DNA from: Hyphomicrobiales bacterium | Lineage (GTDB): Bacteria > Pseudomonadota > Alphaproteobacteria > Rhizobiales > Rhizobiaceae | Length of the DNA stretch: 64,000 nt | NCBI GenBank assembly: GCA_017305935.1 | Contig: JAFKJU010000007.1 | Location: forward strand, 186,001-250,000 | Direction of reading: 5' to 3' | Shown: piece by piece, positions 56,158 to 64,000 of the stretch | How the letters are laid out: each line of letters opens with the position of its first letter | Numbering within the stretch: position 1 is the stretch's first letter | Notes under the pieces: generated by a model | Databases searched by the model: none | What the model saw: the letters and a program-made list of their open reading frames with translations, nothing else | What the model was told of the DNA's origin: nothing | Made by a program: the position numbers and the translations under genes

Positions 56158-57084
56158 TCAGATCTTTAATCGCAGAGCCTGCGGCAGGATCTCGAAACGC
56201 GCCGGGATAGTTCCCGGCGCCTCGCCGTCGCAATCCATCAGCGCCGGTTTCGCACCTTCCAGCGGCTCGACCTCGACCAGCTTCGCGCGGCGGAACAGGA
56301 TGCGCGGATCGGCGCCGTGGCTGCCGAGATAGATGCGGTGGATGACCCGCAGGATGGCGAAGGTGGATTTTTCCGGGACGATCACCACGTCGAACCAGCC
56401 ATCGGCCGTGTCCGCCTCCGGCGCCACCTTCATGCCGCCGCCGAACCAGCCGCCATTGGCGACCGCCACCACCGTGATGCCGCCGGCATGGACTTCCTCG
56501 CCGTCCAGCCGGATGCGGACGCGATCCGGCCGGTAGCGCAGGATTTCACGCACCGCGTGATAGAGGAAACGTAAGGAACCCGGCAGCCAATGGCCGCGCC
56601 GGGCGCCGTTCACCGCCTTCACCGTCGGGCCGGAAACGCCGAAGCTGGCGATATTGACGAAATGGCGCTGGTGCGCCCGTCCCTCGACATCGACGCAGGT
56701 CAGCAGGCCGATATCGAGCGGCCGGGCGGGTGCAGCGGCAATCGCCGCCGGCACCGCCTCGATGGGCGATACGGCCGGAAAATTGCGGGAAAAATCCGAA
56801 CCGGTCCCTTGCATGACGAAGGAGAAATGCGGCGGCGAGGAAAGCCCTGCCGTCAGCAGGCCATCGACGGTCTCGCCCAGCGTGCCGTCGCCGCCAACCG
56901 CGACGACGAGATCGGCTCCATCAAGCGCCAGATGCCGGGCGAGCCTCGCGGTATCGTCGGCGGCATCCGTCTCGGCCAGTTCGACGGTGTCAAATGCCTG
57001 CCGGAAGGCGGACAGCAGCGCCGGCCAGCGCTTGCGCGCTCTGGCGGAGCCGGCGACGGGATTGCGCAGGAGGCCGAGCTTCAC
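56158..57084 (-). CDS. Diacylglycerol/lipid kinase family protein
   Basis: A 308-aa DAGK-catalytic-domain protein. The nucleotide-binding loop is VVAVGGDGTLGETVDGLL at about residue 60, with GSDFSRNFP (GT-x-ND-like) at about 93. The C-terminal beta domain includes VVAVANGGWFGGGMKVAP and MDCDGEAPGTIPARFEI. YegS-type kinases phosphorylate lipids such as phosphatidylglycerol in bacteria; the substrate here is unknown. It ends 5 bp from the convergent HAD stop. Confidence 0.9.
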   Translation of the reverse strand: MKLGLLRNPVAGSARARKRWPALLSAFRQAFDTVELAETDAADDTARLARHLALDGADLVVAVGGDGTLGETVDGLLTAGLSSPPHFSFVMQGTGSDFSRNFPAVSPIEAVPAAIAAAPARPLDIGLLTCVDVEGRAHQRHFVNIASFGVSGPTVKAVNGARRGHWLPGSLRFLYHAVREILRYRPDRVRIRLDGEEVHAGGITVVAVANGGWFGGGMKVAPEADTADGWFDVVIVPEKSTFAILRVIHRIYLGSHGADPRILFRRAKLVEVEPLEGAKPALMDCDGEAPGTIPARFEILPQALRLKI

Positions 57085-57097
57085 CGGAGCGGCAGGC

Positions 57098-57676
57098 TTA
57101 TTTCTTGCGGCGCTTGGCCGGAGCGGCCTTGGCCGGGGCCTGATCGAAGCTGATATAGATGCGCGCCAGCTTGCCGGCGCCGCCGGGAATGGTGATCCCG
57201 TCCTTGCGGAACACGAATTGCGTCGCCTCGCCGCTGGCGGGAATTTCCGCCTCGAAACGGGTCAGCTCCGAATAGAGCGAGTTGTCGCCGTCGAGCACCT
57301 CGACGCGGATCGGCAGCACGACGCGGCCGGAAGCGCCGAGCGGCCCGGTAACCAGGCGACCCTTGGCGACGACGGTGATGTTCAGGGACGTCGAATCCAT
57401 CGTGCAGGCGCGCGAGGTCTCGGCGATCGAGGCCTGGTAGGCGACCTTGGCCGGATCGTTGTCGCCGCCCTTGCCGTAGCTGCGATAGAAAGCGGTTTCG
57501 TCGCGCAGGAAGACCTTCGGGCAGGTGCCCTCGACCACCATGGTGTTGGTGGCGAGCTGCGGTTCCGGCTTCGGCTCGGTCGCGGCGGAAGACAACGGGT
57601 TCTGCCCCGTCGTACAGCCCGCGAGAGCCAGCAGCGAGATCACGGGAACGATTCGGCGCCAAACCTGAACAGACAC
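57098..57676 (-). CDS. Putative lipoprotein
   Basis: A 192-aa protein with signal peptide and lipobox: SLLALAGC places the lipidated Cys about residue 20. The mature part has strands (LNITVVAKGRLVTGPLG, VVLPIRVEVLDGD) and ends in a basic PAKAAPAKRRKK tail. GTG at 57676 follows GGGGAG and directly precedes the signal sequence, so it is preferred to a longer start. It lies 13 bp upstream of the lipid kinase, so the two may be co-transcribed. No named family recognised. Confidence 0.75.
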   Translation of the reverse strand: MSVQVWRRIVPVISLLALAGCTTGQNPLSSAATEPKPEPQLATNTMVVEGTCPKVFLRDETAFYRSYGKGGDNDPAKVAYQASIAETSRACTMDSTSLNITVVAKGRLVTGPLGASGRVVLPIRVEVLDGDNSLYSELTRFEAEIPASGEATQFVFRKDGITIPGGAGKLARIYISFDQAPAKAAPAKRRKK

Positions 57677-57980
57677 GATACAACCACTCCCCTGATAGCT
57701 TCGCCGCATTGACCCAAGGCAAATGGGCCACGCAAAGATGAATGCGGCCCTTTAACGACCCGCGGCGATGGTCTATAGCAGCGACGCATGGAAAAATCGA
57801 TTGGGAAAGCGCTGTTTTGACGGAATTTTCACCTTTGCCGAATGCGCCCGCCACAGAGCCGGCCGGCCCGTTCGCGAAGACCGGGCGGCAGTCCTGGCGC
57901 GAAAAGACCGGCATCGGCGGCAAGGCCGCGCTATGCTTCTGCCGCTTCTCCTCCTCCGCCTCTCGCCCGACACGTAAAGG
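57677..57980. other. Intergenic region between the lipoprotein gene and thrC
   Basis: About 300 bp between divergent genes, expected to hold both promoters. An 80-residue forward frame (57742-57984) spans it but shows no conserved pattern and no ribosome site. I see no repeat or hairpin of note. Confidence 0.5.
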
Positions 57981-59387
57981 ATGACCACCGTGGACTATAT
58001 TTCGACCCGGGGCGACGCCCCCGCGCTTGGCTTCAGCGACGCCCTTCTGGCAGGGCTTGCCACCGATGGCGGGCTTTACGTGCCGCGCGAATGGCCGGCG
58101 ATGTCGAAAAAGGAAATCCGGGCGCTGCGCGGCAAATCCTACCAGGAGATCGCCTTCGAGGTTCTCTACCGCTTCACCGGCGGCGAAATTCCCGCTGATA
58201 AATTCCGGGCGATGATCGACGAGGCCTACGCCACCTTCCGCCATCCGGCGGTGACGCCGCTCGTCCAGACCGGCCCGAATTCCTTCATCCTCGAACTGTT
58301 CCACGGCACGACGCTGGCCTTCAAGGACGTCGCCATGCAGCTGCTGGCGCGGCTGATGGATTATGTCCTGACCGAGCGCGACCAGCGCGCCACCATCGTC
58401 GGCGCCACCTCGGGCGATACCGGCGGGGCCGCCATCGACGCCTTCGGCGGACGCGACCGCACCGATATCTTCATCCTCTTCCCGCATGGCAAGGTCTCGC
58501 CGGTACAGCAGCGGCAGATGACCACGACGCCGCATGCCAATGTTCATGCGCTGGCGATCGAGGGCAATTTCGATGATTGCCAGAGCCTGGTGAAGGAAAT
58601 GTTCAACGACGCCCCCTTCCGCAAGCGCATGAAGCTTGCCGGCGTCAACTCGATCAACTGGGCGCGCATCATGGCGCAGGTGGTCTATTATTTCGCCACT
58701 GCCATCGCGCTCGGCGGCCCGGATCGCAAGATTTCGTTTACCGTGCCGACCGGCAATTTCGGCGATATCTTCGCCGGCTATGTCGCCAAGCGCATGGGCC
58801 TGCCCATCGACCGGCTGGTGATCGCCACCAACGAGAACGACATCCTCGCTCGCACGCTGAAGACCGGCCGTTACGAGATGCGCGCCGTCAAGGCGACGAC
58901 CTCGCCGTCGATGGACATCCAGATTTCCTCGAATTTCGAGCGGCTACTGTTCGAATCCCATGGCCGCGACGCTTCCGCCGTTACCCGCGCCATGGCCGGC
59001 CTCAAGCAATCGGGCGCCTTCGACATCGAGGAGAGCGCGCTGAAGGCCATCCGCCGCGAGTTCCGCGCCGGCCGCGCCAGCGAACGGCAGGTGCGCGACA
59101 CCATCCGCGAGACGCTTGCCGAGACCGGTTATCTGCTCGATCCGCACACGGCCATCGCCGTGCATGTTGCCAAGAAGCATGAAAAAGCCAATAGTCCGAT
59201 GGTGACGCTGGCGACGGCGCATCCGGCCAAATTCCCGGCCGCGGTAAAATCCGCATCCGGTATTGACCCGGCGCTTCCGTCGTGGCTCCATGGATTGATG
59301 GACAGGGAGGAGCGCTTTGACGTTCTCGCGGCCGAGCTTAAAACCGTCGAAAGCTTTGTCGGCGAACATGCCCGCGCGGGACGTTAG
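57981..59387 (+). CDS. thrC: Threonine synthase
   Basis: A 468-aa PLP enzyme converting O-phosphohomoserine to threonine. The PLP-binding Lys115 is in HGTTLAFKDVAMQLLARLMD, and the phosphate-binding SGDTGGAAIDAFGGRD loop follows at about residue 150. The N-terminus VDYISTRGDAPALGFSDALL is that of the short (E. coli/yeast-type) threonine synthase class. The ATG at 57981 is overlapped by AAAGG. It is followed 24 bp later by the M16 peptidase, a gene order common in rhizobia. Confidence 0.96.
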   Translation: MTTVDYISTRGDAPALGFSDALLAGLATDGGLYVPREWPAMSKKEIRALRGKSYQEIAFEVLYRFTGGEIPADKFRAMIDEAYATFRHPAVTPLVQTGPNSFILELFHGTTLAFKDVAMQLLARLMDYVLTERDQRATIVGATSGDTGGAAIDAFGGRDRTDIFILFPHGKVSPVQQRQMTTTPHANVHALAIEGNFDDCQSLVKEMFNDAPFRKRMKLAGVNSINWARIMAQVVYYFATAIALGGPDRKISFTVPTGNFGDIFAGYVAKRMGLPIDRLVIATNENDILARTLKTGRYEMRAVKATTSPSMDIQISSNFERLLFESHGRDASAVTRAMAGLKQSGAFDIEESALKAIRREFRAGRASERQVRDTIRETLAETGYLLDPHTAIAVHVAKKHEKANSPMVTLATAHPAKFPAAVKSASGIDPALPSWLHGLMDREERFDVLAAELKTVESFVGEHARAGR

Positions 59388-59411
59388 ACAAGGCGCAGAA
59401 AGTTATAGACG

Positions 59412-60719
59412 ATGAATGTTGAGTGTACCCGGCTCCAATCCGGGCTGACGGTCGTTACCGAAAACATGCCGAATCTCGAGAGCGCCGCTCTCGGCGTCTG
59501 GATCAAATCCGGATCGCGCAACGAAACCGAAGCAGAGCACGGGATCGCTCACCTTCTCGAACACATGGCCTTCAAGGGCACGGCGCGCCGAACGGCGCGT
59601 GAGATCGCCGAAGAGATCGAGAATGTCGGCGGCGAGGTCAACGCCGCCACCTCGACCGAAACCACCTCCTATTACGCCCGCGTCCTCAAGGATCATACCG
59701 GGCTTGCCGTCGACATCCTCGCCGACATCCTGACCGAATCCGCCTTCGACGAGGGCGAGCTCGAGCGCGAGAAGAACGTCATCCTGCAGGAAATCGGCGC
59801 GGCCGAGGATACGCCCGACGATGTCGTCTTCGACCGTTTCTCGGGTGTCGCCTATCGCGACCAGACCATCGGCCGGCCGATCCTCGGCACGCCGGAGACG
59901 GTGATGGGCTTCCAGCCGGACGATATCCGCGCCTATCTTTCACGCAACTACACCACCGACCGCATGTTCGTGGTCGGCGCCGGCGCGGTCGATCATCAGG
60001 CCTTCGTCACCCAGGTGGAGGAACGCTTCGCCAGCCTGCCGCAGAGTTCCGAGGCGCCGCCCGTCTTCGAAACCGCCCGTTATACCGGCGGTGAAGTGCG
60101 CGAGGACCGAGACCTGATGGATACGCAGGTTCTGCTCGGCTTCGAGGGCAAGGCCTATCATGCCCGCGACTTCTACTGTTCGCAGATCCTCGCCAACATC
60201 CTCGGCGGCGGCATGTCTTCGCGCCTGTTCCAGGAAGTGCGCGAGAATCGCGGCCTCTGCTATTCGGTCTATGCCTTCCATTGGGGCTTTTCCGATACCG
60301 GCATCTTCGGCATCCATGCCGCGACCGGCGGCGAGAACCTGCCGGAATTGATGCCGGTGCTGATCGAGGAACTGCGCCGTGCTTCCGAGAAGATCGACCA
60401 GCAGGAAATCGAGCGCGCCCGCGCCCAGATCCGCGCGCAACTGCTGATGGGCCAGGAAAGCCCGGCGGCGCGCGCCGGCCAGATGGCGCGGCAGATGATG
60501 CTCTACGGCCGCCTGATCTCCAACCAGGAGATGATGGATCGCCTCGCCGGGATCACCACCGAGCGGCTGACCGATCTCGCCGGCCGGCTGTTCTTCGATA
60601 CCACGCCGACACTTTCCGCCATCGGCCCGCTGGAGCAGCTGGCGCCGCTGCCGGACATCATGGGTTCGCTGTCGACATCCGGCGCGCCCGACGTCAAGGC
60701 GCTTGCCGCCAAGCGCTGA
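59412..60719 (+). CDS. M16-family zinc peptidase (processing-peptidase-like)
   Basis: A 435-aa M16 peptidase. The inverted zinc motif H-x-x-E-H is at residues 47-51 (GIAHLLEHMAFKGTARRTAR), and the distal Glu is in the FDEGELEREKNVILQEI region. The C-terminal half (QVLLGFEGKAYHARDFYCSQ, NILGGGMSSRLFQEVRENRG) completes the fold. Alphaproteobacterial members are relatives of mitochondrial processing peptidase. Cytoplasmic or periplasmic substrate unknown; it follows thrC and precedes a GNAT gene in one transcript. Confidence 0.92.
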   Translation: MNVECTRLQSGLTVVTENMPNLESAALGVWIKSGSRNETEAEHGIAHLLEHMAFKGTARRTAREIAEEIENVGGEVNAATSTETTSYYARVLKDHTGLAVDILADILTESAFDEGELEREKNVILQEIGAAEDTPDDVVFDRFSGVAYRDQTIGRPILGTPETVMGFQPDDIRAYLSRNYTTDRMFVVGAGAVDHQAFVTQVEERFASLPQSSEAPPVFETARYTGGEVREDRDLMDTQVLLGFEGKAYHARDFYCSQILANILGGGMSSRLFQEVRENRGLCYSVYAFHWGFSDTGIFGIHAATGGENLPELMPVLIEELRRASEKIDQQEIERARAQIRAQLLMGQESPAARAGQMARQMMLYGRLISNQEMMDRLAGITTERLTDLAGRLFFDTTPTLSAIGPLEQLAPLPDIMGSLSTSGAPDVKALAAKR

Positions 60720-60823
60720 ACCGCGGCGGCATGTCCGGGCGCAGGGCCGCTTCAGGCCTTCCCCGGACAGGACGATCGCGGCATTCCATCCTTTGGGCCG
60801 GCGCCCGCAGCCAGGAGCGATGC

Positions 60824-61429
60824 ATGGCAAGATCGGTGTTTCGGTTCCTGTCGCGGCAGTCCGATCCCATTGAACTTGCCGATGGCGCCGTCAGCCTGAA
60901 ACTGCCGCGTCATGCCGATTACCGGCAATGGCACCACCTGCGCATGGAAAGCCGCCGGTTCCTCGAACCCTGGGAGCCGGTCTGGCGCTCGGACGAACTG
61001 ACGGAAGCCGCCTTCCGCCGCCGGGTGCAGCGCAATGCGGAGGAGTTTTCGGCCGGTCAGGCGGTGCCGCTGTTCCTGTTCCGCCGCTCCGACCAGGCGC
61101 TGCTCGGCGGCATCACCATCGGCTACATCCGGCGGGGCGCCGCGCAAAGCTGCATGATCGGCTATTGGATGGGCGAGAAATATGCCGGCCAAGGTCATAT
61201 GTTCGCCGCACTTCGGCTGGTTATACCCTACATCTTTTCCGGGCTTCAGTTGCACCGTATCGAGGCAGCCTGTATTCCGGACAATGAACGCAGCATACGA
61301 TTGCTGGAAAAGGCCGGTTTTCGCCGTGAAGGTTACTTGCGCGACTATCTGAAGATCAACGGCGCCTGGCGCGATCACGTCCTGTATGCGCGATTGCCCA
61401 ACGACCGGTACAGCGACGGGACATCCTGA
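60824..61429 (+). CDS. GNAT N-acetyltransferase, RimJ/RimL-like
   Basis: A 201-aa acetyltransferase. Conserved blocks WHHLRMESRRFLEPWEPVWR (RimJ/RimL-type start), IGYWMGEKYAGQGHMFAALR with the acetyl-CoA-binding Q-x-x-G-x-A type loop, and LHRIEAACIPDNERSIRLLE and KAGFRREGYLRDYL near the end. AGGAG lies 7 nt upstream of the ATG. Likely modifies a protein N-terminus or ribosomal protein; the exact substrate is unknown. Confidence 0.9.
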   Translation: MARSVFRFLSRQSDPIELADGAVSLKLPRHADYRQWHHLRMESRRFLEPWEPVWRSDELTEAAFRRRVQRNAEEFSAGQAVPLFLFRRSDQALLGGITIGYIRRGAAQSCMIGYWMGEKYAGQGHMFAALRLVIPYIFSGLQLHRIEAACIPDNERSIRLLEKAGFRREGYLRDYLKINGAWRDHVLYARLPNDRYSDGTS

Positions 61430-61435
61430 AGCCCT

Positions 61436-64000
61436 ATGAATTCAAGCCGAAGCATATTCCTCGCCCTGCCGGGCAGATTTCTCGCTTTTGTCGCCGCTCT
61501 TCTGCTTGGCGCGGTCATGCTGTGCCAATCCGCGACAGCAGCGGAGCCGATCAAGATTTCCCGCGACGACACCGCGCTCGATCTGACCAGCACCACCGAG
61601 ATCTATACCAACCAGGGCGAGGCCTTCCAGGTTTCCACCGCCGCCGGCGCCGACGGCATCCGCCGCCGCATCGAGGTGCGCGCCAGTTCGCAGAACCACC
61701 AGGGCGACTGGGCGGTCTTCGCGCTCGCCAATGTCTCCGAGGAACAGCTCGAACGCGTCATCGTCGCGCCGCATTTCCGCCTCGTCGGCTCGAAACTGTT
61801 CTGGCCGGATCTCGGCTCGCAACGCATCGCCTCGATCACGCCGAGCGAAGGCTTCGCGCTCGACCGGCAGCCCAGCGCGGAGGCCGACGTGTTCCGTATC
61901 ACCCTCAACCCCGGCTCGGTCATCACCTTCGTAGCCGAACTGTCGACGCCGGACCTGCCGCAGATCTATCTCTGGGAACCGGACGCCTACAAGGATACGG
62001 TCAACGCCTTCACGCTCTATCGCGGCATCGTGCTCGGCATTGCCGGCCTGCTGGCGCTGTTCCTCACCATCCTGTTCGTGGTCAAGGGCACCTCGATGCT
62101 GCCGGCCACGGCAGCGCTCGCCTGGGCGGTGCTCGCCTATATCTGCGTCGATTTCGGCTTCCTCGAAAAGCTGATCAGCATCACCTCCTCCGACCAGCGA
62201 ATATGGCGCGCCTGCGCCGAAGTGGCGCTCGCCTCCAGCCTGGTGATCTTCCTGTTCACCTATCTGAACCTCGCCCGCTGGCACACCCATCTCGGCTATG
62301 TCACCTTCGCCTGGATCCTCGGGCTCGCCGCCCTGTTCGGGGTCGCCATCTACGATCCCTCCATCGCGTCGGGCATCGCCCGGCTCTCCTTCGCGCTGAC
62401 CGCCAGCGTCGGCATCGTGCTGATCATCTATCTCGGCTTCAACCGCTACGACCGCGCCATCCTGCTGGTGCCCGCCTGGGCGCTGATTCTCGTCTGGCTG
62501 TTCGGCGCCTGGCTGACGGTGACGGGGCAATTGTCGAACGACATCATCCAGCCAGCGCTCGGCGGCGGGCTGGTGCTGATCGTGCTGCTGATCGGCTTTA
62601 CCGTCATGCAGCATGCCTTTGCCGGCGGCGCCTATCAGCAGGGGCTGTTTTCCGATCTGGAGCGGCAGGCCCTGGCGCTGACCGGCTCCGGCGACACCGT
62701 CTGGGACTGGGACGTGGCGCGCGACCGCGTCGTCACCATTCCCGATATTTCGATGAAGCTCGGCCTTCCCCCCGGCTCGATGCACGGGCCGGCGCGCAAC
62801 TGGCTGCCGCGCCTGCATCCCGACGACCGCGACCGGTTCCGCGCCACGCTCGACGTGCTGCTGGAACATCGTCGCGGCCGGCTGAACCATGAATTCCGCA
62901 TCCGCGCCGAGGACGGCCATTTCCACTGGCTGGCGATCCGCGCCCGGCCGGTGCTCGGCTCCAACGGCGAAATCATCCGCTGCGTCGGCACCGTCGTCGA
63001 TGTGACCGAGCAGAAGAATTCCGTCGAGCGGCTGCTGCACGACGCCATGCATGACAATTTGACCGGCCTGCCGAACCGCCAGGTCTTCCTGGACCGTCTC
63101 GAAAGCGTGCTGGCGCTCGCCTCCACCGGCGAGAGCGTGCGCCCGACGGTGATGGCCATCGACATCGACCGCTACAAGCAGGTCAACGACACGCTCGGCA
63201 TCGCCGCCGGCGACAATATCCTCATCGCGCTGACCCGCCGGCTGCGGCGCCTGCTGAAGCCACAGGACACCCTGGCGCGGCTTTCCGGCGACCAGTTCGG
63301 CCTGATCCTCGTCTCCGAGCGCGACCCGGCCAAGGTGGCGGATTTCGCCGATGCGCTGTCCAAGGCGATCATGGTGCCGCTGAATTTTGCCAATCGCGAG
63401 ATCATCCTCACCGCGTCCATCGGCCTTGCCTCCTGGGTCGACCAGCAGGAAAGTGCCGCCGGCCTGCTCAACGACGCGGAACTGGCGATGTACCGGGCCA
63501 AGCGCGCCGGCGGCAACCGCGTCGAGCCCTTCCAGCCGGCCTTCCGCAGCTTCGGCGCCGACCGGCTGCAGCTCGAATCCGACCTGCGCCGCGCCATCGA
63601 GCGCAAGGAACTGTCGCTGGTCTACCAGCCGATCGTGCGGCTCACCGATGCGGAAATCGTCGGCTTCGAGGCGTTGATGCGCTGGGATCATCCCAAGCGC
63701 GGCGTCGTGCCGCCGATGGAATTCATCCCGGTCGCCGAATCCTCCGATCTCATCGCCCCGCTCGGCGTTTTCGCGCTCGAAAGGGCGACCTCGGATTTCG
63801 TTCATTGGCAGCAATTTGCCGGCGACGTGCCGATCTTCATCTCGGTCAACCTGTCCAGCGCGCAGCTGCTCAACAACGAGCTTTATTCGGACGTCCGGGC
63901 CATTCTCGCGAAAACCCATTGCCCACCGGAGCGCATCAAGCTGGAACTGACCGAATCCATGGTCATGGAAAACCCGGAACAGGCGCGGCTGGTGCTCGAC
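61436..64000 (+). CDS. Membrane-bound PAS-GGDEF-EAL protein, C-terminus cut by window
   Basis: A frame from ATG 61436 runs off the window (855 residues). It has a signal peptide (FVAALLLGAVMLCQSATA), a periplasmic sensor about residues 35-190, a block of about seven membrane helices (LYRGIVLGIAGLLALFLTIL onward), a PAS domain (GDTVWDWDVARDRVVTI ... GEIIRCVGTVVDVTE), a GGDEF domain and an EAL domain starting SLVYQPIVRL with Glu745 in GFEALMRWDHP. The GGDEF site is degenerate: SGDQF at 617-621. The diguanylate cyclase is therefore probably inactive and the protein likely works as a c-di-GMP phosphodiesterase. Starts 7 bp after the GNAT gene stop. Confidence 0.93.
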   Translation, partial: MNSSRSIFLALPGRFLAFVAALLLGAVMLCQSATAAEPIKISRDDTALDLTSTTEIYTNQGEAFQVSTAAGADGIRRRIEVRASSQNHQGDWAVFALANVSEEQLERVIVAPHFRLVGSKLFWPDLGSQRIASITPSEGFALDRQPSAEADVFRITLNPGSVITFVAELSTPDLPQIYLWEPDAYKDTVNAFTLYRGIVLGIAGLLALFLTILFVVKGTSMLPATAALAWAVLAYICVDFGFLEKLISITSSDQRIWRACAEVALASSLVIFLFTYLNLARWHTHLGYVTFAWILGLAALFGVAIYDPSIASGIARLSFALTASVGIVLIIYLGFNRYDRAILLVPAWALILVWLFGAWLTVTGQLSNDIIQPALGGGLVLIVLLIGFTVMQHAFAGGAYQQGLFSDLERQALALTGSGDTVWDWDVARDRVVTIPDISMKLGLPPGSMHGPARNWLPRLHPDDRDRFRATLDVLLEHRRGRLNHEFRIRAEDGHFHWLAIRARPVLGSNGEIIRCVGTVVDVTEQKNSVERLLHDAMHDNLTGLPNRQVFLDRLESVLALASTGESVRPTVMAIDIDRYKQVNDTLGIAAGDNILIALTRRLRRLLKPQDTLARLSGDQFGLILVSERDPAKVADFADALSKAIMVPLNFANREIILTASIGLASWVDQQESAAGLLNDAELAMYRAKRAGGNRVEPFQPAFRSFGADRLQLESDLRRAIERKELSLVYQPIVRLTDAEIVGFEALMRWDHPKRGVVPPMEFIPVAESSDLIAPLGVFALERATSDFVHWQQFAGDVPIFISVNLSSAQLLNNELYSDVRAILAKTHCPPERIKLELTESMVMENPEQARLVLD

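Noticed and set aside
61442-63919. 825-residue open frame on the reverse strand
   Set aside because: It is antisense to the PAS-GGDEF-EAL gene, whose forward frame has clear domain motifs; the reverse translation is low-complexity and has no domain.

Overview
The window looks like a chromosomal segment of an alphaproteobacterium of the Rhizobiaceae (Rhizobium/Sinorhizobium/Agrobacterium-like). The evidence is the high-GC coding style, a betICBA operon that includes choline sulfatase, a cysHDN operon, a CcrM-type GANTC methyltransferase, smc next to a DsbA-like gene and a DUF721 gene, and GCATTTCC...GGAAATGC palindromic repeats between genes. No database search was possible; identities rest on motifs, lengths and recognisable gene order.

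Layout. 1-207: start of an HdeD-like membrane protein. 304-5656: the BetI operator and betI-betC-betB-betA, a pathway from choline-O-sulfate to glycine betaine. 5733-7082: a CLC chloride channel/antiporter. 7257-10558: cysH-cysD-cysN for sulfate assimilation, closed by a strong terminator that is shared with a convergent lipoprotein gene.

11445-30529: a 19-kb integrated element in the 3' end of a tRNA-Pro(CGG) gene, bounded by perfect 48-bp direct repeats. It has an integrase and an excisionase-like gene at the tRNA end, several small regulators (XRE, MerR-like and two winged-helix paralogues), a Rep-like P-loop ATPase beside an iteron-like cluster, and a shortened phage morphogenesis run: prohead protease, tail chaperone with a probable -1 frameshift, tape measure, gpZ-like tail protein. 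No terminase, portal or major capsid gene is visible. Cargo includes an AT-rich P-loop ATPase with a C-terminal winged-helix-like region and two distantly similar small proteins of unknown function. The most unusual non-coding feature is at 14394-14660, where about eight different palindromes are joined by a conserved 18-bp linker directly upstream of a winged-helix gene.

30835-64000: ordinary chromosome. In order: a LacI-type regulator; a DUF3597 gene; a small surface-sugar/oxidoreductase group (GT2, an L-2-hydroxyglutarate oxidase-like enzyme, a sugar epimerase/dehydratase); tRNA-Gln(TTG); cupin plus metallo-beta-lactamase-fold hydrolase; LysR; DUF1499; ppdK, smc, dsbA-like and DUF721; GT25; mutY; two HAD phosphatases; a TPR O-GlcNAc-transferase-like protein; ccrM; a periplasmic VWA protein; a lipid kinase; a lipoprotein; thrC, M16 peptidase and GNAT; and a membrane GGDEF/EAL protein cut off by the window end. 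That last protein is read in a frame still open at position 64000.
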